DNA of 64,000 nt from CAWHJN01 sp963829705 (GCA_963829705.1 CAWHJN010000001.1:868001-932000), one strand, 5' to 3'. Shown: positions 37,495 through 49,744, numbered from the stretch's first letter. Numbers and translations: made by a program. The notes: a model not told the origin generated them from the letters alone.

Positions 37495-39981
37495 ATGAAG
37501 GCTTTGTTTGCAGACACGCGCAGATTTCTGGCGCTGTGCATCCTGGCGCTGTGGATCGCCCCGGCACACGCGCAGGACTACCCGCCAACCGATGCGCTGC
37601 CGATCCACTTTGATGGAAAACGCGGGCAGGTGGAGGTCGGAGGGGCGTTCGCCGGCGTCGAGTTCCACGACAGCCGCCCCGTGCCCGCGCGCTTCAGCTT
37701 CTACTCCCCCGTCGCCAACAGCATCGACCTCAGCACGGACTACTGGCAACGCGGTACGTCGCGACCCTTGGCGGTTTCCATCCGGGCAGAGGGGCGCACC
37801 GACCACCTCGGAGCCGAGCCGTGGGCCTACCGGTGGACGCCCTTCGGCGTGACGTTTCACAGCGCGACGCCCGCCTATGACGCGACCCTCGCGTACCAGT
37901 TCGCTGAAGATCTTCCCATCGTCGTGCTGACAGTGACGGTCCGCAACCGCACAGCGCACGAAACTCTGTTCGGCGTAGATATACAGCTCCAGACGCGCCT
38001 GCGCACGTCGCACGCCTACGTGTGGCGCGATCCCGCACAGACACGCTACACCGACGACGGCACCTCGTTCGTCGCGCGCTTCGACGCCGCCGACACGGAC
38101 TCAGCGGCGGTTTTCGTCGCCAACGCGGGCGCGATGCCTGCAGCACGGATGCCGGATTCGGCACCTGGCAAACCCGAGGCGGCGTTTTCGTACGAGCAAC
38201 GGCTAGCACCCGGCGACTCGCTCGTCGTCGTTCAGCTTATTGGGACCAGTCGGCAACGCGACGCCGAAACCGTGCGCCGCCGGGCCACCGCGACGTGGCG
38301 CGAAAACGTGAGGGCCTACGAGAAGCGCATCCGCGAGTACGTACGTCACCAGGGCCACTTCGACGGGACAGACACAACGCTTCACCAGACGTACCGCCTC
38401 GCCAAAGCACTCCTGCAAGCCGACAAACATTACCTCGACGGACGCATCGTGCCGATGCCGAGCCCGGCGGAGTACAACTTCTTCTTCACCCACGACCTGC
38501 TCGTCACCGATCTCGGGGCCGTCTTTTTTGATGTAGATCGCGTGCGCGACGACCTGCGCTACGTCCATTCGCTCGTCCAGCCGGATTCCGTTCTGCCCCA
38601 CGCCTATTACTGGCGCGAGGACGGTTTCAAAACCGAGTTCGCCAACGCGGACAACTGGAACCACCTCTGGTTCGTGCTGCTGACGGCGTCGTACCTCAAG
38701 CACAGTGCCGACACGGCCACCGTCGCCGCGCTGTACCCCGTCGTGCAGAAAAGCATCGCGCTGATGCTGAAGAACGAGCGGAACGGGCTAATGTGGGCCG
38801 AGCGGCCCGACTGGTGGGACATCGGCCACGTACCCGGCCCGCGCGCCTACCTGACGGTGCTGACCATCCGGGCGCTACGGGCGTACGCCTACCTCACGCT
38901 CCAACTGGGCGAGGACGCCACCCCGCTCTCCGATCACCTCGCTCAGGCCGATGCGATGCAGCGCGCGCTGGTCGAAACACTCTGGGACGACGACGCGGGA
39001 TACCTCCTCAACGGACTCGACAGCGCGACGGTGGACCGGCACTACTACACCGGCTCCCTGCTCGCGACAGCGTACGGTTTGCTCGATCCTGACCACAGCG
39101 CGACGCTGCTCGAGACGGCGCGGCGCGAACTCGTGGATCCCCAGGTGGGCGTCCGCAACGCCATGCCCGCAGATTTCCACACGCTCGTCGACGTGTACCG
39201 CTTCCAGGAGGGCGAGGTGGGTGCGCCGTATCTGTACATGAACGGCGGCGTGTGGCCGCAGGGCAACGCCTGGTACGCGCTCGCCCTCCTTGCCGCCGAG
39301 CGCCCCGACGAGGCGCGGGCGGTGCTGGACGCGTTCCTCAGCGTCGGCGGCATCACGCGCAGTCCCTACGGACAACCCGCGTTTTACGAGTACCGCGATG
39401 CCAATCCTGCCTCGCCTACCTATGGAGCCATCGACAAGCCTACGTTTCTGTGGGCGGGCGGCTGGTTTCTGCACGTGCTGTACCACCTCGGCGGTGTACG
39501 GGAAACGCCCTGGAACCTGTCGTTCAGCCCGCACCTGCCGACGGGTTTCGACAACGTGGCGTACAGCCTGGAGGTGGGCGGGCGCTTGAGCGAGGTCACG
39601 TGGTCGGGCAGCGGACGCACCTTCCGCCGCATCGTCGTGGATGGCACAGAGGTGCCGTCGGCCGTGCTTGTGGGCGCACCGTCGCGCATTGCGTTGGAGC
39701 GCGGCGCGCCCACAGGCCCCTACCTCGCCGCCGCATCGTGTATCGTGGAGGACGTGGAAAGGACAGACGAAAAACGCGCCCTCGTGGCGACGGTGCGTGG
39801 CGTGGTGGGCCAGCAGGTCGAGCTGGAAATCGTCTCCCCTGCTCCCCTGCACTCCGCGTGGGTCGATGGCCACCCGTTGCCCGCTACCGCGCTCACGACG
39901 ACCCACGATGGGGGCGTGTACACCGTCCGGGTACAATGGAAACTCGACGCATCGGGAGCGAAGGTGAAGATCGGGCCGTGA
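37495..39981 (+). CDS. Secreted six-hairpin glycosidase-like protein
   Basis: 828 residues from the ATG at 37495. Signal peptide FLALCILALWIAPAHAQ. An N-terminal beta domain (about 25-290) is followed by an (alpha/alpha)6 barrel (about 300-680) with glycoside-hydrolase/phosphorylase-like segments: SPAEYNFFFTHDLLVTDLGA, DNWNHLWFVLLTASYLKHS, RPDWWDIGHVPGPRAYLT, GAPYLYMNGGVWPQGNAWYA and DKPTFLWAGGWFLHVLYHL. A C-terminal beta domain of about 100 residues closes it. The layout resembles amylo-alpha-1,6-glucosidase / GH94- or GH63-type proteins; exact family and substrate uncertain. Export points to polysaccharide or glycoside use outside the cytoplasm. An upstream ATG (37447) would precede a poor signal sequence. 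Confidence 0.75.
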   Translation: MKALFADTRRFLALCILALWIAPAHAQDYPPTDALPIHFDGKRGQVEVGGAFAGVEFHDSRPVPARFSFYSPVANSIDLSTDYWQRGTSRPLAVSIRAEGRTDHLGAEPWAYRWTPFGVTFHSATPAYDATLAYQFAEDLPIVVLTVTVRNRTAHETLFGVDIQLQTRLRTSHAYVWRDPAQTRYTDDGTSFVARFDAADTDSAAVFVANAGAMPAARMPDSAPGKPEAAFSYEQRLAPGDSLVVVQLIGTSRQRDAETVRRRATATWRENVRAYEKRIREYVRHQGHFDGTDTTLHQTYRLAKALLQADKHYLDGRIVPMPSPAEYNFFFTHDLLVTDLGAVFFDVDRVRDDLRYVHSLVQPDSVLPHAYYWREDGFKTEFANADNWNHLWFVLLTASYLKHSADTATVAALYPVVQKSIALMLKNERNGLMWAERPDWWDIGHVPGPRAYLTVLTIRALRAYAYLTLQLGEDATPLSDHLAQADAMQRALVETLWDDDAGYLLNGLDSATVDRHYYTGSLLATAYGLLDPDHSATLLETARRELVDPQVGVRNAMPADFHTLVDVYRFQEGEVGAPYLYMNGGVWPQGNAWYALALLAAERPDEARAVLDAFLSVGGITRSPYGQPAFYEYRDANPASPTYGAIDKPTFLWAGGWFLHVLYHLGGVRETPWNLSFSPHLPTGFDNVAYSLEVGGRLSEVTWSGSGRTFRRIVVDGTEVPSAVLVGAPSRIALERGAPTGPYLAAASCIVEDVERTDEKRALVATVRGVVGQQVELEIVSPAPLHSAWVDGHPLPATALTTTHDGGVYTVRVQWKLDASGAKVKIGP

Positions 39982-40044
39982 GTAGGGGCAGGTTGGCTGT
40001 GTTGGCGGAGGGTTCAATCAGCTATCAGCAACCCTCGACGCATT

Positions 40045-40080
40045 CTTCCAACTTCGGCGCTCCGACTTCCGCGTTTCCAG
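40045..40080 (+). repeat. Pyrimidine-rich repeat arm upstream of sppA
   Basis: CTTCCAACTTCGGCGCTCCG followed by ACTTCCGCGTTTCCAG. Same motif family, here 70 nt before the gene rather than adjacent to it. Confidence 0.4.
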
Positions 40081-40150
40081 CACACAGATTTCAGACAACC
40101 AACGCCCGCCGCTTCCGTAGGGTGCCGCAGCCTTTCTCCATCCTCTCTGT

Positions 40151-41962
40151 ATGCGCTTTTTCTCCACGCTCGTCGCCGCTACGCTGGGCACGCTCGTCGC
40201 CCTCGGACTCGTCGTGTTTTTCTTCTTTCTGCTCATCGTCGCCATCGTCTCGTCGTCTGGCGAGGCGGCACCGCGCGTCGAGAGCGCCAGCACCCTCGTC
40301 GTCGAACTCGACGGCGGCCTCCCCGAAGTCTCCGCCGACGACCCGTTCGCGGCGGCGTTCGGAGAGGACGAGGCCCTCGACCTGCTCGACGCGCGCCGGG
40401 CGCTGCGGATGGCCGCTGCCGACGACCGCATCGCCGCCGTGTGGCTGAAGGTGGGGATGCTGGCCTCGCCGTGGGCCTCCCTCGAAGAGGTGCGCGAAGC
40501 CCTCGACGCGTACCGGGCCTCGGGCAAGCCGCTTTACGCCTCGGCCTCGGGTCCGTACCTCAACGAAGCGGGGTACTTCCTCGCCTCCGCCGCCGACACC
40601 GTCGTGATGCCCCCCCTCACCGTCTTCGAGTTCAACGGCTTCACCATCACCGCCGAGTTCTACAAAAAACTGCTCGACAAGCTCGACGTCGAGGCCGAAG
40701 TCATCCGCGTGGGCTCGTTCAAGGGGGCCGTCGAGCCGTTCATCCGCGAGGACCTCTCCGACGAAAACCGCGAGCAGCTCCGGTCGATGCTCGACGAGCA
40801 GAACCGAGTGTTTCTCGAAACCGTCGCCCGCAGCCGGGGCACCACGCCCGCAGCGCTCCAGTCGCTCATCGAAACCGATGCGCTGTTTTCCGCTGAGGCC
40901 GGGCTGGAAGCCGGTCTGCTCGACGCGCTCCTCGCGACGGATCAAATGGAGGACGTGATCCGGCGGCGTACCGGCATCGCCGACGATGACGACCTGCCGA
41001 CGCTCGACGCGCGCGACTACGCGAGCACCTCGGCCGCCGATGCCGGACTGGCCGAACCGCAGGGCGAAGGCGACATCGCCATCGTCTACGCCGTCGGCGG
41101 CATCGTGGACGGCGAGAGCGGCGAGAGCTTCAACCCGCTCATGGGCGGCACCGTCGTGGGCGACGTGACCTTCCGCAAGGCCATGAAGCAGGCCCGCGAG
41201 GACGAAAACGTGAAGGCCGTCGTGGTGCGCGTCAACTCGCCCGGCGGGTCGGCGTCGGCGTCGGAGGCGATGCGGCGCGAGGTGCTGCTCACGCGCGCCG
41301 AGAAGCCCGTCGTCGTGTCGATGGGTGATTACGCGGCCTCGGGCGGCTACTGGATCGCCACGGGCGCGCAGACCATCGTGGCCGACCCGCTCACCATCAC
41401 GGGCTCCATCGGCGTTTTCAACCTGCTCTTCGACACGGGCGACTTTTTCAACAACACGCTCGGCATCACCTTCGAGCAGGTCCAGACCGGCCCGTTCGCC
41501 GACCTCGCCTCGGGCATCGAGCCGCTCGACCCGGCAGAGCGCGCCGTGCTGCAACGCGGCGTCGACCACACCTACAACGTTTTTCTTCGCCACGCCGCCG
41601 AGGCGACGGGCCTCGACACGTCGCGCGTCCACGAGATCGCGCAGGGGCGCGTGTGGACGGGCGCGCAGGCGCACCGGCTGGGCCTCGTCCACGAACTCGG
41701 CAGCCTGCGCCGGGCGCTGGAAATCGCCGCCGACAAGGCCGGTATCGAGGGCGATACGTACCGCATCCGCGTGCTGCCCAAGCCGCAATCGACGCTGGAA
41801 CGGGTGCTGGAGAGCATGAACGCACGCGCCGAGGCATTCGTGCTGGCGCGGCAGTCGCCCGTCGAGCGCGAGATCCGGGCGCGGGCAGAGGCGCTGGGCG
41901 CGCTGATGCGCCAGAACGGGCAGGTGCAGGCCGTTTTGCCGACGCGTTTCGTGATCGAGTAG
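40151..41962 (+). CDS. sppA: Signal peptide peptidase SppA, 67K type
   Basis: A membrane-anchored serine/lysine protease that digests leftover signal peptides on the periplasmic side. 603 residues. One N-terminal membrane helix (about 8-38, LVVFFFFLLIVAIVSS). Two repeated ClpP-like domains: the first contributes Lys191 (VGSFKGAVEP), the second the nucleophile Ser397 (MGDYAASGGYW), equivalent to E. coli Lys209/Ser409. VRVNSPGGSASASEAMRRE and ITGSIGVFNLLFDTGDF are typical second-domain segments. It is followed by a strong terminator, so it is transcribed separately from the small gene downstream. Confidence 0.93.
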   Translation: MRFFSTLVAATLGTLVALGLVVFFFFLLIVAIVSSSGEAAPRVESASTLVVELDGGLPEVSADDPFAAAFGEDEALDLLDARRALRMAAADDRIAAVWLKVGMLASPWASLEEVREALDAYRASGKPLYASASGPYLNEAGYFLASAADTVVMPPLTVFEFNGFTITAEFYKKLLDKLDVEAEVIRVGSFKGAVEPFIREDLSDENREQLRSMLDEQNRVFLETVARSRGTTPAALQSLIETDALFSAEAGLEAGLLDALLATDQMEDVIRRRTGIADDDDLPTLDARDYASTSAADAGLAEPQGEGDIAIVYAVGGIVDGESGESFNPLMGGTVVGDVTFRKAMKQAREDENVKAVVVRVNSPGGSASASEAMRREVLLTRAEKPVVVSMGDYAASGGYWIATGAQTIVADPLTITGSIGVFNLLFDTGDFFNNTLGITFEQVQTGPFADLASGIEPLDPAERAVLQRGVDHTYNVFLRHAAEATGLDTSRVHEIAQGRVWTGAQAHRLGLVHELGSLRRALEIAADKAGIEGDTYRIRVLPKPQSTLERVLESMNARAEAFVLARQSPVEREIRARAEALGALMRQNGQVQAVLPTRFVIE

Positions 41963-41983
41963 CAGCATGCCTCGCCGCATTCG

Positions 41984-42016
41984 GCGGGCAGAGGCTGAGG
42001 CTTCTGCCCGCTTTTT
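41984..42016 (+). terminator. Terminator of sppA
   Basis: GCGGGCAGA (41984-41992) pairs with TCTGCCCGC (42003-42011), 10-nt loop, followed by TTTTTG. Confidence 0.8.
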
Positions 42017-42106
42017 GCGTCTCAACACGAACGTTGCATACAAGGGCGCACGTCTCTGTATCCCATCGGTTTACGTGGTCACTCGATCACCAAACCACAC
42101 GCCGTC

Positions 42107-42295
42107 ATGTCACAGGGAGACAAGGACAAATACACCGACAAGCAGAAGCGCAAAGCCGAACACATCGAGGAGAGCTACGAGGACCGAGGCGTCTCCGAAG
42201 ACGAAGCCGAACGCCGCGCGTGGGCGACGGTCAACAAGCAGGACGGCGGCGGCAAGAAGCCCGGCGGCAGCGGCCGGAAATCATCCGATAGCTGA
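42107..42295 (+). CDS. Small basic/acidic conserved protein of unknown function
   Basis: 62 residues: MSQGDKDKYTDKQKRKAEHI, then EESYEDRGVSEDEAERRAWATVNK and a Gly/Lys-rich tail. The block YTDKQKRKAEHIEESYE plus EAERRAWATVNK is widely conserved in small proteins that databases often label plasmid stabilisation protein, a name with little experimental support. Predicted as a helical hairpin with a flexible tail. No toxin partner lies next to it, so an addiction role is not supported here. Confidence 0.7.
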   Translation: MSQGDKDKYTDKQKRKAEHIEESYEDRGVSEDEAERRAWATVNKQDGGGKKPGGSGRKSSDS

Positions 42296-42325
42296 CGCGC
42301 CCGCTGTTTCGCTGCCCGCGATGCA

Positions 42326-42368
42326 CGTGGCCGTGATCCCTCCGGTGGGCACGGCCACGCGCCGTTTC
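42326..42368 (+). terminator. Hairpin after the small conserved protein
   Basis: A 10-bp perfect stem CGTGGCCGTG (42326-42335) with 42350-42359, 14-nt loop, followed by CGCCGTTTC. The T run is weak. Confidence 0.45.
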
Positions 42369-42408
42369 TGGCCTTGCCACTCCGCCTCCACTTTACACCC
42401 TCGCCTCC

Positions 42409-42855
42409 ATGTCCTACACCCGTTTCTTCGCCATGATCGCCACCTCAACGGTGGTGATGTTCGTGCTGATGTACACCACCGTCATCCGCATCGACCACGT
42501 CTGGTGGAGCCAGACGAAGTTCTGGATGGCGCTGTACATGGGTGCCACGATGGCCGTCGTCATGCTGGCGTTCATGCTTGGCATGTACAAAGACAAACGC
42601 AAAAACGTGGCGATCTTCGTCGGCAGCGCCGTCGTGTTCGTGCTGGCGATGTTTCTGGCGCGCAGCCAGGAAACCGTCGGCGACGTGGCGTGGATGGAAG
42701 CCATGATCCCGCACCACTCCATCGCCATCCTGACGAGCGAACGGGCGCACATCTCCGACCCGCAGGTGCGTCAACTCGCCGACCAGATCATCGAGGCGCA
42801 GCGCCAGGAGATCGCCGAGATGGAGATGCTCATCGACAGCCTCCGGTCGCTGTGA
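42409..42855 (+). CDS. DUF305-domain membrane protein
   Basis: 148 residues. Three hydrophobic segments (about 5-24, 40-60, 67-84), then a C-terminal DUF305/ferritin-like module: EAMIPHHSIAILTSERAHI, LADQIIEAQRQEIAEM, with the conserved His-His and the Gln-x-x-Glu-Ile-x-x-Met pattern. DUF305 proteins are frequent in copper-responsive clusters and are presumed metal binders. Consistent with that, a copper P-type ATPase begins 0.9 kb downstream on the same strand, with one hydrolase gene in between (44 nt gap, then ATGA overlap). Confidence 0.82.
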   Translation: MSYTRFFAMIATSTVVMFVLMYTTVIRIDHVWWSQTKFWMALYMGATMAVVMLAFMLGMYKDKRKNVAIFVGSAVVFVLAMFLARSQETVGDVAWMEAMIPHHSIAILTSERAHISDPQVRQLADQIIEAQRQEIAEMEMLIDSLRSL

Positions 42856-42898
42856 CGGCCCCCGATCCCTTCGACCGCCTGCCCCCAGCAGGGTGCCC

Positions 42899-43764
42899 AT
42901 GACGTTCGCCGACGTGGCCGACCGCATCGCGTCGGTAGACCTGGGCGAGACGCCAGAGGCCATGCGGTCGGGTTTTGCCCGGCTGCTGCGCAGCGACGCG
43001 GTGGGCGACGCATCTATCTCAGGACGACTCGAGAGGCGCGGCGTGGACGGGCTGTGGATCGCGCCCGAGGCAGACACGGGGCATCCGGATACCTGCCTCG
43101 TCTGGTTTCACGGCGGCGGCTACGTCTTCGGCGCACCCGAGACGCACGCGCGGGCAGCGGCGGCGTTTTCGGAGCAAGCTGCCATGCCTGTCTTTCTGCC
43201 GCGCTACCGCCTTGCCCCCGAGCACCGCTGGCCCGCGCAGCTGGAAGATGCCCTCGCCGTCGTGAAGGCGGTGCAGGAAGCAGGCAGCCGGGTGGTGCTG
43301 GCGGGTGACAGTGCGGGCGGCCACCTCGCCCTCGTGACGGCGCTGGCGCGGGCGCGTGAAGAAAGGCCCGTGGCGGCCCTCGTGCTGTTCTCACCCAACA
43401 CCGACCGCTCGGGCCGCAGCACCACGCGAGTAGCCAACACACCCCGCGACCCGATGAATGCCGACGCCGACGACGCCCGCCTCGCCCGGATCGTTTTCGG
43501 CGACGACTTCGACCCGGCGGATCCGCAGGTTTCCCCCCTGCTGGACGATCTCGTGCTGCTGCCACCGACGTACATCGAGGTGGGCGCGCGCGAGGTGTTG
43601 CTGGATGACGCGCGGATGCTCGCGGAGCGTGGCCAGGCGGCGGGGGCGCCTGTGACGATCCACATCGCCGCTGGCGCGTTCCACATGTGGCAACTCTGGA
43701 CGCCCTGGCTCCCCGACGCCACGGCGTCCCTCGCCCGCGCCGCCACGTTTCTGCACGCCCTCCG

Positions 43765-43768
<4 letters not shown>
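42899..43768 (+). CDS. Alpha/beta hydrolase, HSL-type
   Basis: 289 residues. The HSL/hormone-sensitive-lipase-like motifs are clear: VWFHGGGYVFG (oxyanion hole), nucleophile elbow VLAGDSAGGHLAL, AEHRWPAQLEDALA as LAPEHRWPAQLEDAL, acid in YIEVGAREVLLDDA, and His in IAAGAFHMWQL. Soluble, no signal peptide. An in-frame GTG six bases upstream is an alternative start. The stop overlaps the copA start (ATGA), so it is probably translated together with the copper pump, though it has no obvious role in copper handling. Confidence 0.87.
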
Positions 43769-46290
<2,522 letters not shown>

Positions 46291-46360
46291 GGAGGGCACG
46301 GAGGGGGCCGGTACCTCGCGTCCCACGCAACACGCGCTCGTCCTCGACGGTTAGGACATC

Positions 46361-47044
46361 ATGCCCGTGATGAACCGCCTCCGCCGTCTTTCGCTGCTCG
46401 CGCTGCTGCTGGCCGTGGCCATCGTAGGCGGCGTGCTGCTGGCCCAGTGGATGCGCCTGCCACGCCTGACGGAAGAGCAGGTGCGCGAGACCCTCATCAC
46501 GACCATCGAGCGCGAGACGCCCGAGGCGTTCCTCGTCACCGGCGTGCTCGACGTGACGGCCACGGTGAAGGTGGCGAGCGACAAGACGCTCCTGCCCGGC
46601 GTGCTCGACCTCGACCTCGGCACCACGTCGGCCACCGTGCGTGCGCCGGGCCGCGTGACGTACGGCTTCGACGTGCGGCTGCTGCGCCCCGAGCACATCC
46701 AACTCGAAGGCGACAGCGTCGTGGTGGTGACGATTCCGCCGCTGCGCGTCTTCAGCGCCGAGCCGGACCTGTCGCGCCTGGAGGTCGAGACGAAGGTGGG
46801 ATGGGCGCGTCTCCAGAAAAGCAGCGGCGAGCGCGTCGAGCGTGCCGCGCTGGCCCGGCTGACGCCCGCGCTGCGCGCCCAGGGCGCGGCCCACCTGTCG
46901 GGTACCGCGCTCCAGCCGCGCCTCAACACGTCGCGCGCGATGGAAGCGATGCTGCGCCCCGCCCTCGCCGGACTCGGACGGCCCGGCCTGAAACTGCGCT
47001 TCCAGCTCGCCCCCGAGATCGTCCGCGAGGGCGACACGCGGTAG
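46361..47044 (+). CDS. DUF4230 membrane-anchored protein
   Basis: 227 residues. One N-terminal membrane anchor (LLALLLAVAIVGGVLLAQW), then a domain with TPEAFLVTGVLDVTATVKV, YGFDVRLLRPEHIQLEGD and VVVTIPPLRVFSAEPD, the pattern of DUF4230, whose function is unknown. The C-terminal helical segment ends LKLRFQLAPEIVREGD. The first Met (MPVMNRL) or the fourth residue could be the start. It lies 70 nt after copA with no terminator between, so cotranscription is possible. Confidence 0.75.
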   Translation: MPVMNRLRRLSLLALLLAVAIVGGVLLAQWMRLPRLTEEQVRETLITTIERETPEAFLVTGVLDVTATVKVASDKTLLPGVLDLDLGTTSATVRAPGRVTYGFDVRLLRPEHIQLEGDSVVVVTIPPLRVFSAEPDLSRLEVETKVGWARLQKSSGERVERAALARLTPALRAQGAAHLSGTALQPRLNTSRAMEAMLRPALAGLGRPGLKLRFQLAPEIVREGDTR

Positions 47045-47108
47045 CGCTTTCAGTTTTTAGTGAAACTCACACCGGAGCCTCTCGTTGCTCTGGCGAATTT
47101 CCCTCGCC

Positions 47109-47723
47109 ATGCGCTCCACGCCCGACGCCACGCCCTACGCTGCCGACACACCCGCTGGTCTGTTCACGGCGGCAGGCACGTGGTACCGCACCCGCGCCGA
47201 GGACCTCGCCGCCTTCGCCGCGCCCGCTGCCTCCGAAGACGAGATCCCCGATCTGCTCCGCGCCTCCGACCGGTTGGTAGCCGCGCCGCGTACACTCGCG
47301 CTCTGGATGCTGCCGGTAGCCCTCGTCGTGATGCCGTGGGCCAGTGCCGTGGCCCTCACCCTCGTGGCCTTTGTGGCGCTGACGCTGCTGCTGCCCGCCG
47401 TCGCTTTTCCCGGCCTGGCCCGGCTGCTCCGCCTGCTCGACCCGCCCCTCGGGCAGATGCTCGCGTACGTGTTCGTGCTGAGTATGCTCGCGGCGCGCGG
47501 GGCGTACCCCGCCGTGTGGGCCGGGCTGGCGGGCTTCGTGGTGCTGCGGTGGAACCTGCTCGCTCCCCTCGTGCGCCCGCTCGCCGACCGCCTCTTCGCG
47601 CCCTCGCTCGCCGACCGCGTGCTGCGCGCGCTCGTCGTCCGCATGGCCACGCAGCGCGGTGTGACGATGCCCGAGATCGAGAAGATGGAGAACACCCTGC
47701 TGACCCACCTGCGCCGCCGCTGA
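47109..47723 (+). CDS. Membrane protein of unknown function
   Basis: 204 residues from ATG 47109 (MRSTPDATPYAADTPAGLFT). An N-terminal soluble helix region is followed by two paired hydrophobic segments (LWMLPVALVVMPWASAVALT with a following VAFVALTLLLPAVAF, and MLAYVFVLSMLAARGAYPAV with AGLAGFVVLRW) and a C-terminal cytoplasmic helix ending MEKMENTLLTHLRRR-type sequence. No family recognised. Its stop shares a base with the next start (TGATG), so it is coupled to the phosphatase gene. Confidence 0.7.
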   Translation: MRSTPDATPYAADTPAGLFTAAGTWYRTRAEDLAAFAAPAASEDEIPDLLRASDRLVAAPRTLALWMLPVALVVMPWASAVALTLVAFVALTLLLPAVAFPGLARLLRLLDPPLGQMLAYVFVLSMLAARGAYPAVWAGLAGFVVLRWNLLAPLVRPLADRLFAPSLADRVLRALVVRMATQRGVTMPEIEKMENTLLTHLRRR

Positions 47724-48370
47724 TGCCCACCACGCTGTACCTCGTCCGCCACGGCGAAACCGACTATAACCGCCAGCGCATCGTCCAGGGACGCCGCATC
47801 GACAGTGTCCTCAACACGACGGGGCAGTTGCAGGCGCGCGCGCTGGCCGGCCGCCTGCGCGACGTGCCGCTCGACGCCATCTACACGAGCACCCAGAAAC
47901 GTGCCGTGCAGACGGCCCGCGCCGTCGCCGCGCACCATCCGAACGCGCCACTCTACACGACACCCGACTTCGAGGAGATGTCGTGGGGATCGCTTGAAGG
48001 CGAGGCGTCGTCGGCCCACACGCGGCAAACGTTCGCGTCCATCTACGAACGCTGGGAGGCCGGGGACTTCGACGCGCGCGTCCACGAGGGCGAGTCCATC
48101 GTGGAGGTGCAGGCGCGGGCGCTGCGGGCCTACCGCCGCGTGCTGGCCGAGCAGGCGGGCCACACCGTCCTCATCGTCGCCCACGGGCGGCTGCTGCGCG
48201 TGCTGCTCGCGTCGATCCTTCCCGGCTACGGGCTGGCACGGATGCACGACATCCAGCACGCGAACACGTCCGTCAACCGCGTCGTCGTCGAGGAGGATGG
48301 CCGTGCGTGCGCCGACGTGCTCAACTGCACCGCGCACCTCGAAGCGCCCACGTCCACCCTCGTCGAGTAA
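47723..48370 (+). CDS. Histidine phosphatase (phosphoglycerate-mutase-like)
   Basis: 215 residues. RHG motif YLVRHGETDYNRQRIVQGR near residue 7 gives the phosphoacceptor His; the second catalytic pieces are TSTQKRAVQTARA, FEEMSWGSLEGE and VLIVAHGRLLRVLLA. This is the cobC/gpmB-type branch, which includes alpha-ribazole phosphatases and broad phosphatases rather than glycolytic mutase. The substrate is not predictable. It is joined upstream by a one-base overlap and followed 3 nt later by menF. Confidence 0.85.
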   Translation: MPTTLYLVRHGETDYNRQRIVQGRRIDSVLNTTGQLQARALAGRLRDVPLDAIYTSTQKRAVQTARAVAAHHPNAPLYTTPDFEEMSWGSLEGEASSAHTRQTFASIYERWEAGDFDARVHEGESIVEVQARALRAYRRVLAEQAGHTVLIVAHGRLLRVLLASILPGYGLARMHDIQHANTSVNRVVVEEDGRACADVLNCTAHLEAPTSTLVE

Positions 48371-48373
48371 GCG

Positions 48374-49744
48374 ATGCAGCCGCCGACCACACTCGATCCC
48401 GTTGCCTGCGCGGCAGCCCACCAGTCCCTCGCGGGCCAGGTGGACAAGCTGCTTTCCGGCTCTGCCCCGGCGCCTTACGCGCGCGTCGATCAGCGTGTCG
48501 AGGCCGCGTCGCCGCTGGCATGGCTGGCGGCGCAGGCGGGCGATCCGCGCCTCTACTGGCACGCCCGCGACGACGGCGAGCGCACCGCCGCGCTCGGCAC
48601 CGCCTTCGTTATCTCGGGCGACACCCCCGACCTCGCGCCGCTCCAGCGCGTACTCGACGCCCTCGGCCCCGAGGCGCGGTTCTACGGCGGCCTCCGCTTC
48701 GACCCCCACCGCCCGCCCGACGGCACGTGGAGTCTCGACGATGCGTGGCGTTTCACACTTCCGCGCTTCACCTACACGCTGCACGCCGACGGCACCGCCA
48801 CGCTGTCCGCCCACCTCTGCCCTGCCCGCGACCGCGCCCGCCGCGCCGAGATCCTCCGGTCGATCCGCGCGCTCGCGTCACCCTCCGCCCTCGAAACGCT
48901 GACGCTCCCGCTGCCGCTCTCCCGCGACGAGCAGCCCGGCGCGGCAGGATGGGCGCGCGAGATCGAAAATGCCCTCGCGGCGTTCCGGTCAGGGACGCTG
49001 GGCAAGGTGGTGCTGGCGCGGCGCGTGACGTTCGAGTTTCCCACCCCGCTCGACCCGTTCGCCCTGCTGCACCGGCTGGAAGTCGCCACGCCGTCGTGCT
49101 TCCATTTTCTGACCGAGCACACGCCGCGCGCCGCGTTCGTCGGCGCGTCACCCGAGCGGCTCTTCCGCCTCGCCGACGGGCGGATCGAGAGCGAGGCCAT
49201 CGCGGGCACGCGCCCCCGCTCCGCCTCGCGCGCCCACGACGCCGCGCTGCGCGACGAGCTGCTGGGCAGCGACAAAGACCGCCGCGAGCACGATTTCGTC
49301 CGGACCTTCCTCCGCACCACCTTCGCCCCGTTTCTCGCCCACCTCGACCTCGACGACGCGCCGCAGGAGATGCCGCTCGCGCGCGGCCGCCACCTCCGCT
49401 CGCACGTCACGGGTGCAGTCAAAAAGGGCGTTTCGCCACTCGATTTGCTGCGCGCCCTCCACCCCACGCCCGCCGTCGGCGGCACGCCCACCGACCCGGC
49501 ACTCGCCTTCATGCGCCGCGCCGAGGCGTTCGACCGGGGCCGCTACGCCGCCCCCATCGGCTGGGTGTCGCGCGACGCCGCCGAGTTCGCCGTCGGCATC
49601 CGCTCGGGCCGCGTTGAAGGCAAGACGCTGGCGCTCTACTCGGGTGCGGGTATCGTGGATGGATCCGAGGCCGAGAGCGAGTGGCAGGAGATCGAAGGCA
49701 AAATCGCCGACTTCGTGGCCGTCCTCGGCCTCGACACGCGGTGA
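48374..49744 (+). CDS. menF: Isochorismate synthase
   Basis: Isomerises chorismate to isochorismate, the entry to menaquinone or catecholate siderophores. 456 residues. The C-terminal chorismate-binding core holds GKVVLARRVTFEF (catalytic Lys), GASPERLFRL (Glu), IAGTRPRSAS, HDFVRTFLRTTFAP, HPTPAVGGTP and the final SGAGIVDGSEAESEWQEIEGK. The N-terminal 190 residues are the variable half. No other menaquinone genes follow, but a prenyl-reductase-like and a UbiA gene occur elsewhere in the window. In a respiring Bacteroidota, menaquinone is the likelier product; a Fec-type system at 57 kb leaves siderophores open. Confidence 0.9.
   Translation: MQPPTTLDPVACAAAHQSLAGQVDKLLSGSAPAPYARVDQRVEAASPLAWLAAQAGDPRLYWHARDDGERTAALGTAFVISGDTPDLAPLQRVLDALGPEARFYGGLRFDPHRPPDGTWSLDDAWRFTLPRFTYTLHADGTATLSAHLCPARDRARRAEILRSIRALASPSALETLTLPLPLSRDEQPGAAGWAREIENALAAFRSGTLGKVVLARRVTFEFPTPLDPFALLHRLEVATPSCFHFLTEHTPRAAFVGASPERLFRLADGRIESEAIAGTRPRSASRAHDAALRDELLGSDKDRREHDFVRTFLRTTFAPFLAHLDLDDAPQEMPLARGRHLRSHVTGAVKKGVSPLDLLRALHPTPAVGGTPTDPALAFMRRAEAFDRGRYAAPIGWVSRDAAEFAVGIRSGRVEGKTLALYSGAGIVDGSEAESEWQEIEGKIADFVAVLGLDTR

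Noticed and set aside
42107..42295. Antitoxin half of a toxin-antitoxin pair
   Set aside because: Databases call such proteins plasmid stabilisation, but no toxin gene is adjacent and a terminator-like hairpin follows.
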